DNA of 64,000 nucleotides from Hexactinellida sp. DTS-2022 (Eukaryota > Porifera > Hexactinellida), in the NCBI GenBank assembly GCA_028753945.1, contig JAPNXP010000001.1, positions 13,196,501 through 13,260,500 on the forward strand. Reading direction: 5' to 3'. A program made the translations under genes and the position numbers. Numbering within the stretch: position 1 is the first letter of the stretch; each line of letters starts with the position of its first letter. The notes under the pieces were generated by a model that was not told where the DNA came from, searched no databases, and saw only the letters and a program-made list of their open reading frames with translations. Below, piece by piece: positions 9,887 through 19,429 of the stretch.

Positions 9887-10276
9887 TTGGTGATAGGAAT
9901 TCGTACTAAAGTGCTATAGTTAAAAGTCCTGCGTTCAATTCGTTCAGTTCGAGTTCAATAAGTTTGTTCGTGAATCTTTCATATCCTGATGGTGGCTTAA
10001 TTAGCCACCACCAAAATTTATTTTGTTGTGCTGCTTGTGCACTGATTTTAATTAATAGTATTTTCTGTTTCAAAACAACAACTGTTTCCTTTAGTTTCAT
10101 AAACACTTTCTATATGAAGTAAGAGATAATTCACTTTCTATATGAGTTAATGGAGTCTCAAAACGAAAACAGTTTTAAGAATAAAAGAATATTAATAGAA
10201 CTGAAAGCTTTCAATACAATACTAGATTTGTGTATTAAGTCATTATAACTAACATTTTCCTAGTCTAGTTGAAACA

Positions 10277-10282
10277 TATAAA
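10277..10282 (+). promoter_or_regulatory. TATA box candidate of the NHL gene
   Basis: TATAAA, 50 bases before the ATG at 10332, in a TATAAATACTAGAG context. The distance allows a short 5' UTR. Confidence 0.45.
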
Positions 10283-10331
10283 TACTAGAGAGATAGAATA
10301 GGAAACAAAACCTAACTAAACAAGCAAACAA

Positions 10332-12398
10332 ATGGCAACACAACAAAGTCTAAAGCAGAGTAAAGCAGAGAAGCTGATTGGTCAGTACCAACAGAGACTG
10401 ATAGAGATTAAATCCATCGACATAAATGAAATCGGTTCGGAAGGAATGGAAGAATTATGCGATGGATTTAAATTAGAAATAAATACACTGCACAGCAAGA
10501 AGGCTGCCATACTGTCAGAGCAGACACGAGCCTCTATAGAGGATAGCTATCTACTGATAATAGAGCAGTACCGAAATATAGCGAGTGCTACTCGTGATAT
10601 GGATAAGGTGTGTTCACAGCTAGAATATGTAGAAACAGCGGAAGAACTTATAGAAATGGGAATACAATTAATGCGAGCAAATCAAGTGATTGAAAAGTTG
10701 AAGTCGAACAAAACTATGAAAGAATCCATAAAACAAACTCTATTAGAAAAGTTTGATTCACAAATGCAGGAAATTACGAATTTCTTCACCAACAACTATT
10801 TCCCAGTTGAATTCAAAGACAGCATATTCCTGATAGAGGCAACGCTAGCTGAGCCCGAGCTATGGACACTACCTACCCTCATTATGTGGAGGGAAACTGC
10901 CAAGGCGAAAATAAGAAGGATTCAGCGCATGAAAGAACACCCAAAGACTTCAATCCCAGCAATAATATGTGATAATATTATCACAAAGTACCAGTCACTG
11001 GTTAAACAACTGCAAGCTGAGATTCTAAAGTTAAGAACCTACCCCATACCGGAGCCCTGGTGTTCTCATGTTATGAGACAGGGTGCTACACACCTGATAA
11101 AAGGGGAATTCATATTCTTCGTGCATCCCGGAATAGAGGAGGACATGAGACCTCTGAACCTGTCCGATAGGGACCTACTGTCCGGGGGGATATCCCGTCA
11201 GGAATACGAGACACGACTAAACAGGGTAAATACAGAGACTGCATTAGCGATTGGAAAGCTAGAAGATACAAATGCGAGTGGTATGGATACACATCTTAAA
11301 TGGTTTGAGAGTTCTTATTTGAGAATTGAGGAGGATGTAAACTTCGCTTTCACAGAACTGAGAGATCTGTACAGAGACGCACGGAGCCTCGAGTACCTAG
11401 TTGACAAGAACCAAGATGATGTGCTGCTGAAGACAATATACGATGGGGTTCTCAGAACTATACGACACTATTTTGACAACAGAATCGATATTCCTTCGGT
11501 AGCCATTGATATTAGTAATGACCCAATTCAAACAGCTCCGCCAATGGAAGAGAGGAACATACCCACGGCGTCTGGCATTGATAGAGGAGGGGATCGTTTC
11601 ATCAATTTAGTCACACCAGGTTCTGTCATTGTAGTTAAGCAATCAGTGATAGTAGCAGACGGATACGGACACAGAGTATCACGGTACAGAAAAAGTAATC
11701 TAGAATGCAAGGCTTCCTGGTATAACGACAAATACGATACTCCTGTGTCACTAACCTACTTCAAGGGGTCCCTATATGTAAGCTTCAAAGATATATTAAT
11801 ACCATTTACACTGACATGGAAAGATTCTCAAATAGTTCGCATGGAACGCAAGACTCCAATGGCTATCCCGCAGATAAGCTGCACAGCAAGCAATGAGGAT
11901 AATCTGTATGTGGGGACTGTAGCACCGAGTCTGCTGCTGATTAACACGGACACCAACAGCGTAGAGAGAGAGTACCCTCTGCAGGTTATGCGCTACGAGA
12001 CCAGCCACAAGAAAGCGAGCAGATATCCGTGGTTGCAGGACATGAAAGCTGCCAATAATGTCATAATCTGTCTCTTCACGGGGTCTCCATCTCCTCTCCA
12101 GATATTCTCCTTCGAAGGAGAACTCATTCGGTCTGTAATAACAGAAGACCAGATTACAGAGGCGTACCACTTTGCTATCTACACTAATGCAGTCACGGGG
12201 GAGATGAGATATTACATCTCAGACTTTTGGGACAACGCCATAAAGGTGTTTGATAGAGAGGGTGTGTACATAGAGAGTATCCTCGAGGAGGGAACAGAAC
12301 TGTGTCAGATCTCCAGACCGACAGGACTATTCATAGAGCAGACAGGCTACATAACGTACTGTGACATGAAGGAGAACAACTGCATACAGAGACTCTGA
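10332..12398 (+). CDS. Coiled-coil NHL-repeat (TRIM-like, RING-less) protein
   Basis: Intronless, 688 aa. Residues 1 to about 215 are charged and helical, with several coiled-coil stretches (for example YQQRLIEIKSIDINEIG and RRIQRMKEH). Residues 215-420 are a mixed linker. From about residue 422 there are NHL-type beta-propeller blades: GSVIVVKQSVIVADGYGHRV, DNLYVGTVAPSLLLINTD, YYISDFWDNAIKVFDREG, and SRPTGLFIEQTG near the end. This is the layout of TRIM-NHL proteins without RING and B-box. Such propellers bind RNA or protein partners, and the partner here is unknown. The ATG follows an A-rich leader (AACAAACAA). The gene lies antisense within the large intron of the SLC38-like gene and, being intronless, may have arrived as a retrocopy. 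An NHL pseudogene lies at 18.4-19.2 kb. Confidence 0.85.
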   Translation: MATQQSLKQSKAEKLIGQYQQRLIEIKSIDINEIGSEGMEELCDGFKLEINTLHSKKAAILSEQTRASIEDSYLLIIEQYRNIASATRDMDKVCSQLEYVETAEELIEMGIQLMRANQVIEKLKSNKTMKESIKQTLLEKFDSQMQEITNFFTNNYFPVEFKDSIFLIEATLAEPELWTLPTLIMWRETAKAKIRRIQRMKEHPKTSIPAIICDNIITKYQSLVKQLQAEILKLRTYPIPEPWCSHVMRQGATHLIKGEFIFFVHPGIEEDMRPLNLSDRDLLSGGISRQEYETRLNRVNTETALAIGKLEDTNASGMDTHLKWFESSYLRIEEDVNFAFTELRDLYRDARSLEYLVDKNQDDVLLKTIYDGVLRTIRHYFDNRIDIPSVAIDISNDPIQTAPPMEERNIPTASGIDRGGDRFINLVTPGSVIVVKQSVIVADGYGHRVSRYRKSNLECKASWYNDKYDTPVSLTYFKGSLYVSFKDILIPFTLTWKDSQIVRMERKTPMAIPQISCTASNEDNLYVGTVAPSLLLINTDTNSVEREYPLQVMRYETSHKKASRYPWLQDMKAANNVIICLFTGSPSPLQIFSFEGELIRSVITEDQITEAYHFAIYTNAVTGEMRYYISDFWDNAIKVFDREGVYIESILEEGTELCQISRPTGLFIEQTGYITYCDMKENNCIQRL

Positions 12399-12498
12399 TG
12401 CATGCTACTGCTATGACAACTATATCTACTCTTCATATTACTCTTGTATTATTCCCATGTATGTATCTACTTTGTTAGTTTGTTTGTATTTAGTTGTT

Positions 12499-12504
12499 AA
12501 TAAA
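12499..12504 (+). terminator. Polyadenylation signal of the NHL gene
   Basis: AATAAA about 100 bases after the stop, in a T-rich 3' UTR (TTTGTTAGTTTGTTTGTATT). Confidence 0.6.
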
Positions 12505-12755
12505 CAAATTCTACTCAATTAGTTACATTATAATTATAGTAATAAGCAATAATATTGCTCTATTAATAACACTTTTCATCCCCAAGCGAGCATTTAATGT
12601 TAATTATGTTCTCTAATAGCAAGGTCACCTATTTATTAGCTAGCAAATTACATGCAAATGTGGCTTGTTATTACGCGAACACTGTATAATTTCTGTTACA
12701 CTTTTCTAGCTATTTATATTTAGTTATCTTCTTATTATTAAAATATGGTTTTAAT

Positions 12756-12904
12756 TATCGTTATAATGAAGTGTTTGGGACCTGTAAAGTCCTTCGTTAT
12801 ACCCGAATATTCGTTATAAGCGGATAATAATTAATACATTTAGTGCTCTGGGTAAGATCTCCATTTGGTTATATCCGACTTGGTTATAACGGGAGTTCGC
12901 TGTA
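12756..12904. mobile_element. Pogo-like MITE, family C (CGTTATAACGAA type)
   Basis: The right end read inward is CAGCGAACTCCCGTTATAAC. The left part has TTCGTTATA and CGTTATAATGAAGTG phrases. Its TA edge is 5-6 bases from the last base of SLC38-like exon 3, inside the donor sequence GTGAGTA. The left boundary is approximate. Confidence 0.65.
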
Positions 12905-13391
12905 CTCACTTTAACTCGGCATATACTGGCACTGTTGCAAGGTGACATTGGTATCCAAAACAGAAAATAGGAAGAGCTGAAAAGAAGTTGAGAGGATTCC
13001 AAGTAGGATCTTGTGAAACATCAAATTCCGCTACAGTTCTATTGTTACTATTCCTTATAAAGAATACCGCCACTGTCATAGTACTAATGTAGAAACATGA
13101 AGCAACTCCAATTAAACTGGGCCAATTCAAGAAACGAATATTTCTGAACAAACAAAGTGGGAAAATTAATAGAATAGAAATCCCAACTGTCCACAATTTC
13201 CGATCGAAATACCACTGTTCATTCAGGTCATTCTTGAATAAATCAAAAAACTTCTCAAATTGATCTCCGATTATTACAATGTATGTTACGCAGGAACCAA
13301 ACGTGTAAAGTAAGATGCAAACCTACACCAGTAGAATTATAATAGAGACAAATTCATAGATTTGTTTATAGGAATATTATTAACTTATTAA

Positions 13392-13494
13392 TACAGGTAA
13401 ACCTCCCAAAGCGGCACCTCCCAAAGCGGCAACCTCCGAGAAGCGGCACAAAATCATTCTCCCGATGGGTGCCGCTTTGGGAGGTTTACCTGTA
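13392..13494. mobile_element. Pogo-like MITE, family D (CCCAAAGCGGCAC type)
   Basis: TA-flanked near-perfect hairpin with ends CAGGTAAACCTCCCAAAGCG on both sides; ATTCTCCCGATGGGTG lies inside. It lies in an SLC38-like intron. Other copies are at 18338 and 30797. Confidence 0.85.
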
Positions 13495-13588
13495 TATCGA
13501 CTAACACCTTTTCAATATTCAATGTTCAAAGGTGAATTCTGAATGTAAAAATTACCTGGAATTATATTAGAAAAGGTGTTGGCCGATA

Positions 13589-13740
13589 TACAGTAGACTC
13601 TCGTTAATAGGAACACGGTTAAGGAGTACAAAGTTTAATTCCTAGCCTACAAATGCAAGTGACTCCGGTTAATACGAATTTCCAGACAATACGATCATAT
13701 TACGACGGTCCCCTGGTGTTCCTATTAACTACTCAACAGT
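13589..13740. mobile_element. Pogo-like MITE, family A, in SLC38 intron
   Basis: Left end CAGTAGACTCTCGTTAATAG after TA. The internal GGTTAATACGAATTTCC and GGTCCCCTGGTGTTCCTATT are family features. The right end is degenerate and abuts the next MITE. Confidence 0.7.
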
Positions 13741-13900
13741 ACAGTAGATGCTGGTTATAAGCACATAGTCGGGAACTACATAAAATATTCTTATAACCGG
13801 CATAAATTATATAGGGTATATGGCAACCGTTTTCCAACATAGTGTTCTTATATCCGATATGTTCTTATAACCGGCATGCTTATATCCGACATCTACTGTA
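13740..13900. mobile_element. Pogo-like MITE, family B, in SLC38 intron
   Basis: TA-flanked inverted ends CAGTAGATGCTGGTTATAAG and, inward, CAGTAGATGTCGGATATAAG. It stands 19 bases from the exon 2 splice donor and directly abuts the family A copy. Confidence 0.8.
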
Positions 13901-14360
13901 CATTATTCCTATAGTATACCTGTACAATAAGAGCAGCGGGGGCACCGAAAAGGCTACCAATCATCTGTTGGTAAGAACTAGCTCCAGATATCTCAGTGGC
14001 ATAGGCTACTACCACCTAATTAACAGCCATTAACAAAGCCAGACATGTCTCCAACAACAACCCAGGGAGTACTCCCCCTGCAAACACAAACGCTTGTGGG
14101 AAGCTAAGAAGTCCCGCTCCAAGCGCGGCATTAACTATAATGAACACACCGCCTACAAGGGACCCCTGTCTACTGGCAGAGGGTTGTATCTGCTTTGTAA
14201 CTCTGAGATTGTCCGAACTGTTTGAGCTCTGAACAGATTTGCTTAAAGGGCTATAGCTAGACGTATGCATGAAAATGCGAATATACTGTATAACTCGGGT
14301 ATAAGCTATAAAGTACCTGGGTAGTACGTACTAACTTGTGTACAAATTCCTATTCAATAC

Positions 14361-14752
14361 TGCAGTAGAACTAGGTTATAACAGTTAGTATGTAAGTACA
14401 TATTTTAACGAAGTTGATTTTCGATTCAACATCACGCGGGAGTTGGGAGGCTATCAGAGAGCCAGAAACTTCAGGTCGACGCATGCTTCCGCTGCCAAAC
14501 GCTTTGCTTTGAAGTATAGGTGGTCGATAGATTCGCCAGGTTGCCAGGTGGCCGGCAGAGGGCTTTGGACGGGCGGGGAAGATAAACAAGTTATTTATTT
14601 TATATGGCCTTATAACGAAGTAATTCAAATCCCATATAGCTTCTAAGCTATTGATTTTACTCCGATTATAACGAATTCTGCTTATAACAAACTCCGCTTA
14701 TAACGTTATAAAACTACGGTCCCGAGCACTTCGTTATAACGGGAGTTGTACA
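14361..14752. mobile_element. Pogo-like MITE, family C, with GC-rich interior
   Basis: Left CAGTAGAACTAGGTTATAAC, right inward CAACTCCCGTTATAACGAAG. Internal TTATAACGAA phrases repeat. The stretch 14430-14580 is unusually GC-rich compared with its surroundings and contains a short open frame of unknown meaning. It lies just upstream of the SLC38-like start. Confidence 0.6.
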
Positions 14753-15044
14753 ACTAATTTCGAGTTAAGGACTTAAGCCTCATTTACCCCCAATGAACAG
14801 TCGATTTCCCTGAATTGGGACACCTCGGGCCTGACATTGTTTCAATTAACGAAATATAATAAACATTTGCTTTTCTCTTTGAATAGATTTTGTTTTGGAG
14901 ATTTTTTCGAATTAAGCCGAGTCGATTGTAATTATCTTATAGCTTATCATATACTAGTTCCATTGTATTGAAATACTTCAATATTACAACACTCTCCAAA
15001 TAATAGTAGGCATTAATTCCAAGAAATATATAATAACAGGTGAA

Positions 15045-16169
15045 TTAATTATTAATTAATAACTCTTCCAAGTCTTTATTTGCAGTAGTATACTGTATTT
15101 TCTTTGTGCCATAAATAAACTTATGAATATTTTTAATCCAAATACAGATTGTGACGAACATGAATGGCAACAGGCCTATTGACAGTGATGGAAAGAGAAT
15201 AATTTTTCCAATCAATTCCGGATATTGCATTACTTTCCAAAATATTTCAACAGCTTCTTCAGTTTGGATAACATAGTTTAACGAACTGAACAAACTAAAC
15301 GGGAAATAACAGTCTCCAAAGAATAATGCACTAATCAATAATTCTGGATGATCAATTAAGACATCTGCTAATTGCATGAACAGATATACCCATGTTATAA
15401 TGTTAATAGTGAGCTTGCAGTATCTGTACTGTTTCATCTCTTCCTTGTTGGAACCGTGTTGTGTGAGACGCTCCAAAGCTCTCTGGAGCAAGGCACATTT
15501 GAATCGTTTGGAAGTGCGAACAAATATACAGAGATATGTGAGTGCAATAACGTAGAACAATACAATACTAATAACTGTGGTATATTGTATAAACCCAGTT
15601 AGGATGATGACTGTACTTAACAAGGTGGTTATAAATAATAAGAGCCGAGAATTCAATCTGTTGTATGGTTGTTTGATTTTCTTCATACGAATAATTAGAT
15701 AATTCATTAAACATGCACTGAGAACAAGTACAAATAACTCAGAAGATCTCGCTATGGAGCTAAGTCCATTTAAGAAAGGAATTTCCGTATACATGTATAT
15801 GAAATCAACTTGATTCAGTGCAGGCTTGTGATAAATTGTACAATCAGTGGATGGTAACTCGAGTGTATTATTACTTACTTTAAGATAGGAAAGGCAATGG
15901 TAAATGGATTCTGATGTGAAGAATAATATCCCAGCAATGATCTCAGAAAAAGTGATCAAAAGTAATAGAGTATTTTTCTGTATTTCAGTTTCATAATGAT
16001 AATAAAATTGTTTATTTAAATAACCTGAATCACCTGAGAGACATCTCGCTATTCCTCTCTTGTATTTTCTGCAGCAATGGATTCTCCTGGCGGAAACAAA
16101 CCCCCAGTATCCACTGAATATTAGGAAAATAGATAAAAACACTGAATTTAGGATAATTGTTAATATCAT
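15045..16169 (-). CDS. Orphan multi-pass membrane protein (about 7 helices)
   Basis: 374 aa, intact, single exon, ATG at 16167-16169. Hydrophobic helices are near residues 3-25 (LTIILNSVFLSIFLIFSGYW), 66-92, 145-165, 172-192, 195-217, 255-285 and 330-355. A basic cluster (SARRIHCCRKYKRG) follows the first helix, and a cysteine plus N-glycosylation site (NNTLEL) fall in the loop after the second. The arrangement resembles a 7TM receptor, but I saw no rhodopsin DRY, NPxxY or adhesion-GPCR motif. I do not recognise the family. It may be a lineage-specific receptor or channel. Confidence 0.65.
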   Translation of the reverse strand: MILTIILNSVFLSIFLIFSGYWGFVSARRIHCCRKYKRGIARCLSGDSGYLNKQFYYHYETEIQKNTLLLLITFSEIIAGILFFTSESIYHCLSYLKVSNNTLELPSTDCTIYHKPALNQVDFIYMYTEIPFLNGLSSIARSSELFVLVLSACLMNYLIIRMKKIKQPYNRLNSRLLLFITTLLSTVIILTGFIQYTTVISIVLFYVIALTYLCIFVRTSKRFKCALLQRALERLTQHGSNKEEMKQYRYCKLTINIITWVYLFMQLADVLIDHPELLISALFFGDCYFPFSLFSSLNYVIQTEEAVEIFWKVMQYPELIGKIILFPSLSIGLLPFMFVTICIWIKNIHKFIYGTKKIQYTTANKDLEELLINN

Positions 16170-16865
16170 TTCAAAATATTTAATAAATCATATTTATTGA
16201 GTCTTTTATACGTAAATTTAAATCCTGACTGCTTACATAAAATGGTGAGAATTACGCATATAATCGGGTAAAGCTTTATTGTAATAGTATATAGTTATCA
16301 CTCCCACATAGCGTACAATATTACTTACTGCTTACTTAACCGTTTGCTGTATTATGTTACAGTCTATGATTTGGTTAGCTTTCAGTGAGCACATATCGAA
16401 CATACAATATAGTATGAACTCTAATTAAAAGATAATTGTATCTTGCGAAAATTATATTTCTACTTTCAAAATATTGCTGACAAATAGTTGAATCTCCCGT
16501 TCTTTATTTGCAATTTCAAACCTTTAATTTATTTGAATAATATTGCTATATTTATGCAAAATTTACAATTAGTATTGAGTTAGAATCACATCTATTTTCT
16601 ATTATGATTCACTTAAATACAAAAAAGAAATAAAGGAAAAACATTTATTATTGTGATCATTCTTAGAAACTTGACAAAATATATAATTCTATATAACTTA
16701 CTCAGACGGAGGATCCCGTATACTTTTGGCAAACCTAACACTTCCTACAGACATTTCACATAATAAAAAATTCATAACCCATGCAGTATATATATTAGTA
16801 ACCTACGTAGTATAAACCCACTGGTTCCTGGGACCCTCAAATTCTTGTGGGTTAAGGCTAAAACA
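16170..16865. other. AT-rich intergenic stretch
   Basis: No coding frame, hairpin or shared repeat recognised. It precedes the minus-strand membrane-protein gene, so it should hold that gene's promoter; no convincing TATA box stands out from the AT background. Confidence 0.5.
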
Positions 16866-17433
16866 TACCTGCCAACCAATACCTATTTGAGTCATACCCT
16901 TGTATAGGGGAATGGTGGACACATGGTCGCTGGACATTTCGTCGCTGCATAATCAACATCCGCTATCTCGAATGTCTGTTAATTCGAACTAAGACCGAAG
17001 AATAAGTCCATTGGTTCATTAAGTTGTCATTAATAGATCACTTCTACCAAAAGCCAAAAATCCATTGTTAACAATTGTTTTTAATTCACAATTAAATTCA
17101 AGCTCTTATTCTTTAAATCTTTTCTTCATTCAATATTGAAGTTTCCATTCTCGTATATGTTCATCTATATTCTATATGAATAATGGTTATCATACACTCA
17201 ACATCCAGTATCTCGAAACTTTAGGGCATATCAAAATCTTTTCAAGAAGTTTGAGTTAACGGACATTCGAGATAGCGGATGTTGACTACGCAGCGACGAA
17301 ATGCCCAAGCGACGAAATTCCGGCGACGAAATGTCCGGCGACGAAATGTTCAGCGACGATGTGTCCGATTACCGTATTAGGGCTCCTATTTTCCCCTGTA
17401 CATTGGTCGCTCCCTGTACGGTTGGCAGGTGTG
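16866..17433. mobile_element. Element X copy with nested GCGACGAAATGTCC-ended element
   Basis: Outer ends ACATACCTGCCAACC and, inward from the right, CACACCTGCCAACC. Internal TGTACAGGGGAAAAT-type sequence and GAGTCATA are shared with the copies at 36660 and 50855. Inside, 16915-17370 begins GGACACATGGTCGCTG and ends (inward) GGACACATCGTCGCTG. It carries repeated GCGACGAAATG units, one near the left end and five to six at the right (17291-17350), around matching arms AACATCCGCTATCTCGAATG. A nested second element is the simplest reading. Confidence 0.65.
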
Positions 17434-17865
17434 ATAAAAGAGAGCATTTCCCAGGGAGCTTAAAGGCAGTATCTAACCCTGAGTTCAAATAACTATAAAA
17501 CTTCATACAACATTATGGAAGAGAAGCTTATATTTGTGTAGGCAATCTTAGATGTAAAGTCTCCAACGAATATTTTAATTAATCACTAAATAACCTAGCG
17601 ACTTTAGTTTCTGATATTATTAGAAGCTAGTCAATTTATCTACGTAGTATAAATAATAATTTAATGAAAATATTAGTAATTTGGAAAAATAATCACATAA
17701 TATTAGAGGTTGGGGTCACTAATTGAGATAATTACAGTATAGTATCTGACTGACACAACTTACATTAAGCATAGTATTGTGCAAATTAAGGTAATTTAAA
17801 ATTCAAACTCATCGAGGGGTTAAAATTCATCGTGGTGTTGTTCGTTCAGAATTAGTTTAATCAAT

Positions 17866-17997
17866 AATAGTGGTTCTCAACCTTTTCAATATTACGGATT
17901 AATACTAAAAAATCGCTTGAAACCCAAAAGATGTCTAAGCAACTACAAAACATGTACTAATTATATGTTTGGGTCGCGGATCCCAGGTTCAGAGCCA
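17866..17997. mobile_element. hAT-like MITE fragment
   Basis: Ends AGTGGTTCTCAACCTTTT and, inward from the right, CAGTGGCTCTGAACCT resemble Charlie-type hAT termini. The flanking 8-mers do not match clearly, so the boundaries are uncertain. Confidence 0.5.
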
Positions 17998-18337
17998 CTG
18001 ATCTTAGATAAACAAACAAACAAATACAAAGGCCAAAAAAGACAGAATGGAATAGTTAGGGCATCAGATATAACAATTATCGCACCTAATTTACTTATAC
18101 AGATTCCATGTGGATACAGAACTCCCTATCCCCTCTCCTTCCCCTCCTATTGGTTGGATCAGCTGTACGCATTGAGACTATCTTCACTGCGTGGTTGCCA
18201 TAGTCGCTAATTATTATGCACTCAAACCTCCGAGATCCGGACCTCTCATATAAAGGCAGCTCCTACAACCGGCACCCTTATTGGTGTAAAGCCAAGCCAA
18301 ATATGTTTCATTTAACCAATGATAGTTATATAACAAA

Positions 18338-18441
18338 TACAGGTAAACCTCCCAAAGCGGCACCCATCGGGAGAATGATTTTGTGCCGCTTCTCGGAGGT
18401 TGCCGCTACTTGGAGGTGCCGCTTTGGGAGGTTTACCTGTA
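18338..18441. mobile_element. Pogo-like MITE, family D
   Basis: TA-flanked, ends CAGGTAAACCTCCCAAAGCG on both sides, near-identical to the copies at 13392 and 30797. Confidence 0.85.
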
Positions 18442-18447
18442 CATATC

Positions 18448-19210
18448 TTAAATTATCCACAACCCGTGAAAAGCATCAGTTTTTGATTTTTGAATGAATC
18501 TAGAAAATATGGATAGACACTTTGGGAATGCACATGTACTAGCCATAGTATTTATGTGATCCGGAAATTCCCAGTTACGGGCACCCTCCGGACGACAGTA
18601 CCCAGAGTGTATTGAGTGTATTGAGTGTATTCCCAGCTGGGTCGAGACAGAAGACAGTGGAGCAATTCCCACTCCCGAAGAAAAGATGGTTCCTCGACAC
18701 TTCTGAGAATATAAATGAATGCATTTGTGACTCGAGTCCAATACTACTACCACACCGTCTGGGTCAGTTCAACGTATTTAGGTTTCTTTAGCTGTCCAAT
18801 ACCATTGCTATAAATGTATTGCAGTTCTCTGGAGAATACAGAGACTTTGTTACTGCTATCTGCTGCTAATACTCTCCGTAACAGTCGATGCATAGGCCGT
18901 TAGGCGAGTTCAACTGTCCGTCTATTGAACACACAGTATCAGCTCTTCTAATTAGTTTGTAGCTGTTTCTTGTTTAGTAGCTGTTTGAAACTGTAGCAGA
19001 GTATTTAACCCTCTGTCCGTAACGAAAGATGTGCTCTTTAGTTACTGCAATACCCCATGTGTGAGCAAGCGTTTCCCGTCAGAATCTACATATGAACTGC
19101 CCAGCAGAGGAGACTACCTGAATGCGTATATTATCCCAATCTGCAAAGTAATGAGCTTATTAGCCTCATCTATAGCTACATGATGAACACACTCATCAAG
19201 AGCAACGCGT
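18448..19210 (-). pseudogene. NHL-repeat protein pseudogene
   Basis: The minus strand gives a chain of NHL-like phrases in shifting frames: DEANKLI near 19160, FADWDNIRIQVVSSAGQFIC near 19120, WGIAVTKEHIF near 19040, LNTLLQFQTATKQ near 18990, IDGQLNSPNGLCIDCYGEY near 18900, VSVFSRELQYIYSNGIGQLK near 18830 and VVVLDSSHKCIHLYSQKC near 18730. The spacing fits one beta-propeller of the TRIM-NHL type with several frameshifts and stops. It may continue upstream to about 19420, where frames are less clear. It resembles the C-terminal half of the intact NHL gene at 10332 in type, not closely in sequence. Confidence 0.65.
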
Positions 19211-19429
19211 GATGAGTAGTGGTTTCGTTCCATCCCAGACACTCATCAGGAGGGAATCCTCGACCACATTTCTGTTACCAGTGTACCACAGGGACTAGAC
19301 TGGTGCACACTGGTGCACTCCTGTCAGCAGCTATGCCAACTGGAGTGAGCTCTTTATTACAACTCTGTTCAGTGGTTAGGATAGGTTCCGTCTTTAGGGA
19401 ATAGTTGAGATCTGACACTCTAAGAGCAT

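Larger units (their letters stand above)
9201..14270 (-). pseudogene. SLC38-like (SNAT) amino-acid transporter, split exons, probably inactive
   Basis: Four blocks read as a sodium-coupled neutral amino-acid transporter, a plasma or lysosomal membrane protein with about 11 helices. Exons 1-2 (14270-13920) run from [16 protein letters not shown] through [19 protein letters not shown], the family's first-helix signature, to the next helices, ending CAG before GTATAC. Exon 3 (13322-12910) begins VCILLYTFGSCVTYIVIIGD and ends before GTGAGT. The last exon (about 9700-9201) carries the C-terminal helices and ends in TGA. Two defects are visible. A TAG at 14016-14018 stands where relatives have leucine (alignment ISG-L-VILAY versus AVN-stop-VVVAY). 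The exon expected between 12910 and 9700 (about 45 codons) was not found, and the flanking phases do not match. An intact NHL gene on the other strand occupies that intron. Confidence 0.75.

Noticed and set aside
14016-14024. GTTAATTAG as a tiny 9-base intron removing the stop
   Set aside because: It has GT and AG borders, but no known spliceosome handles so short an intron; a nonsense change is simpler.
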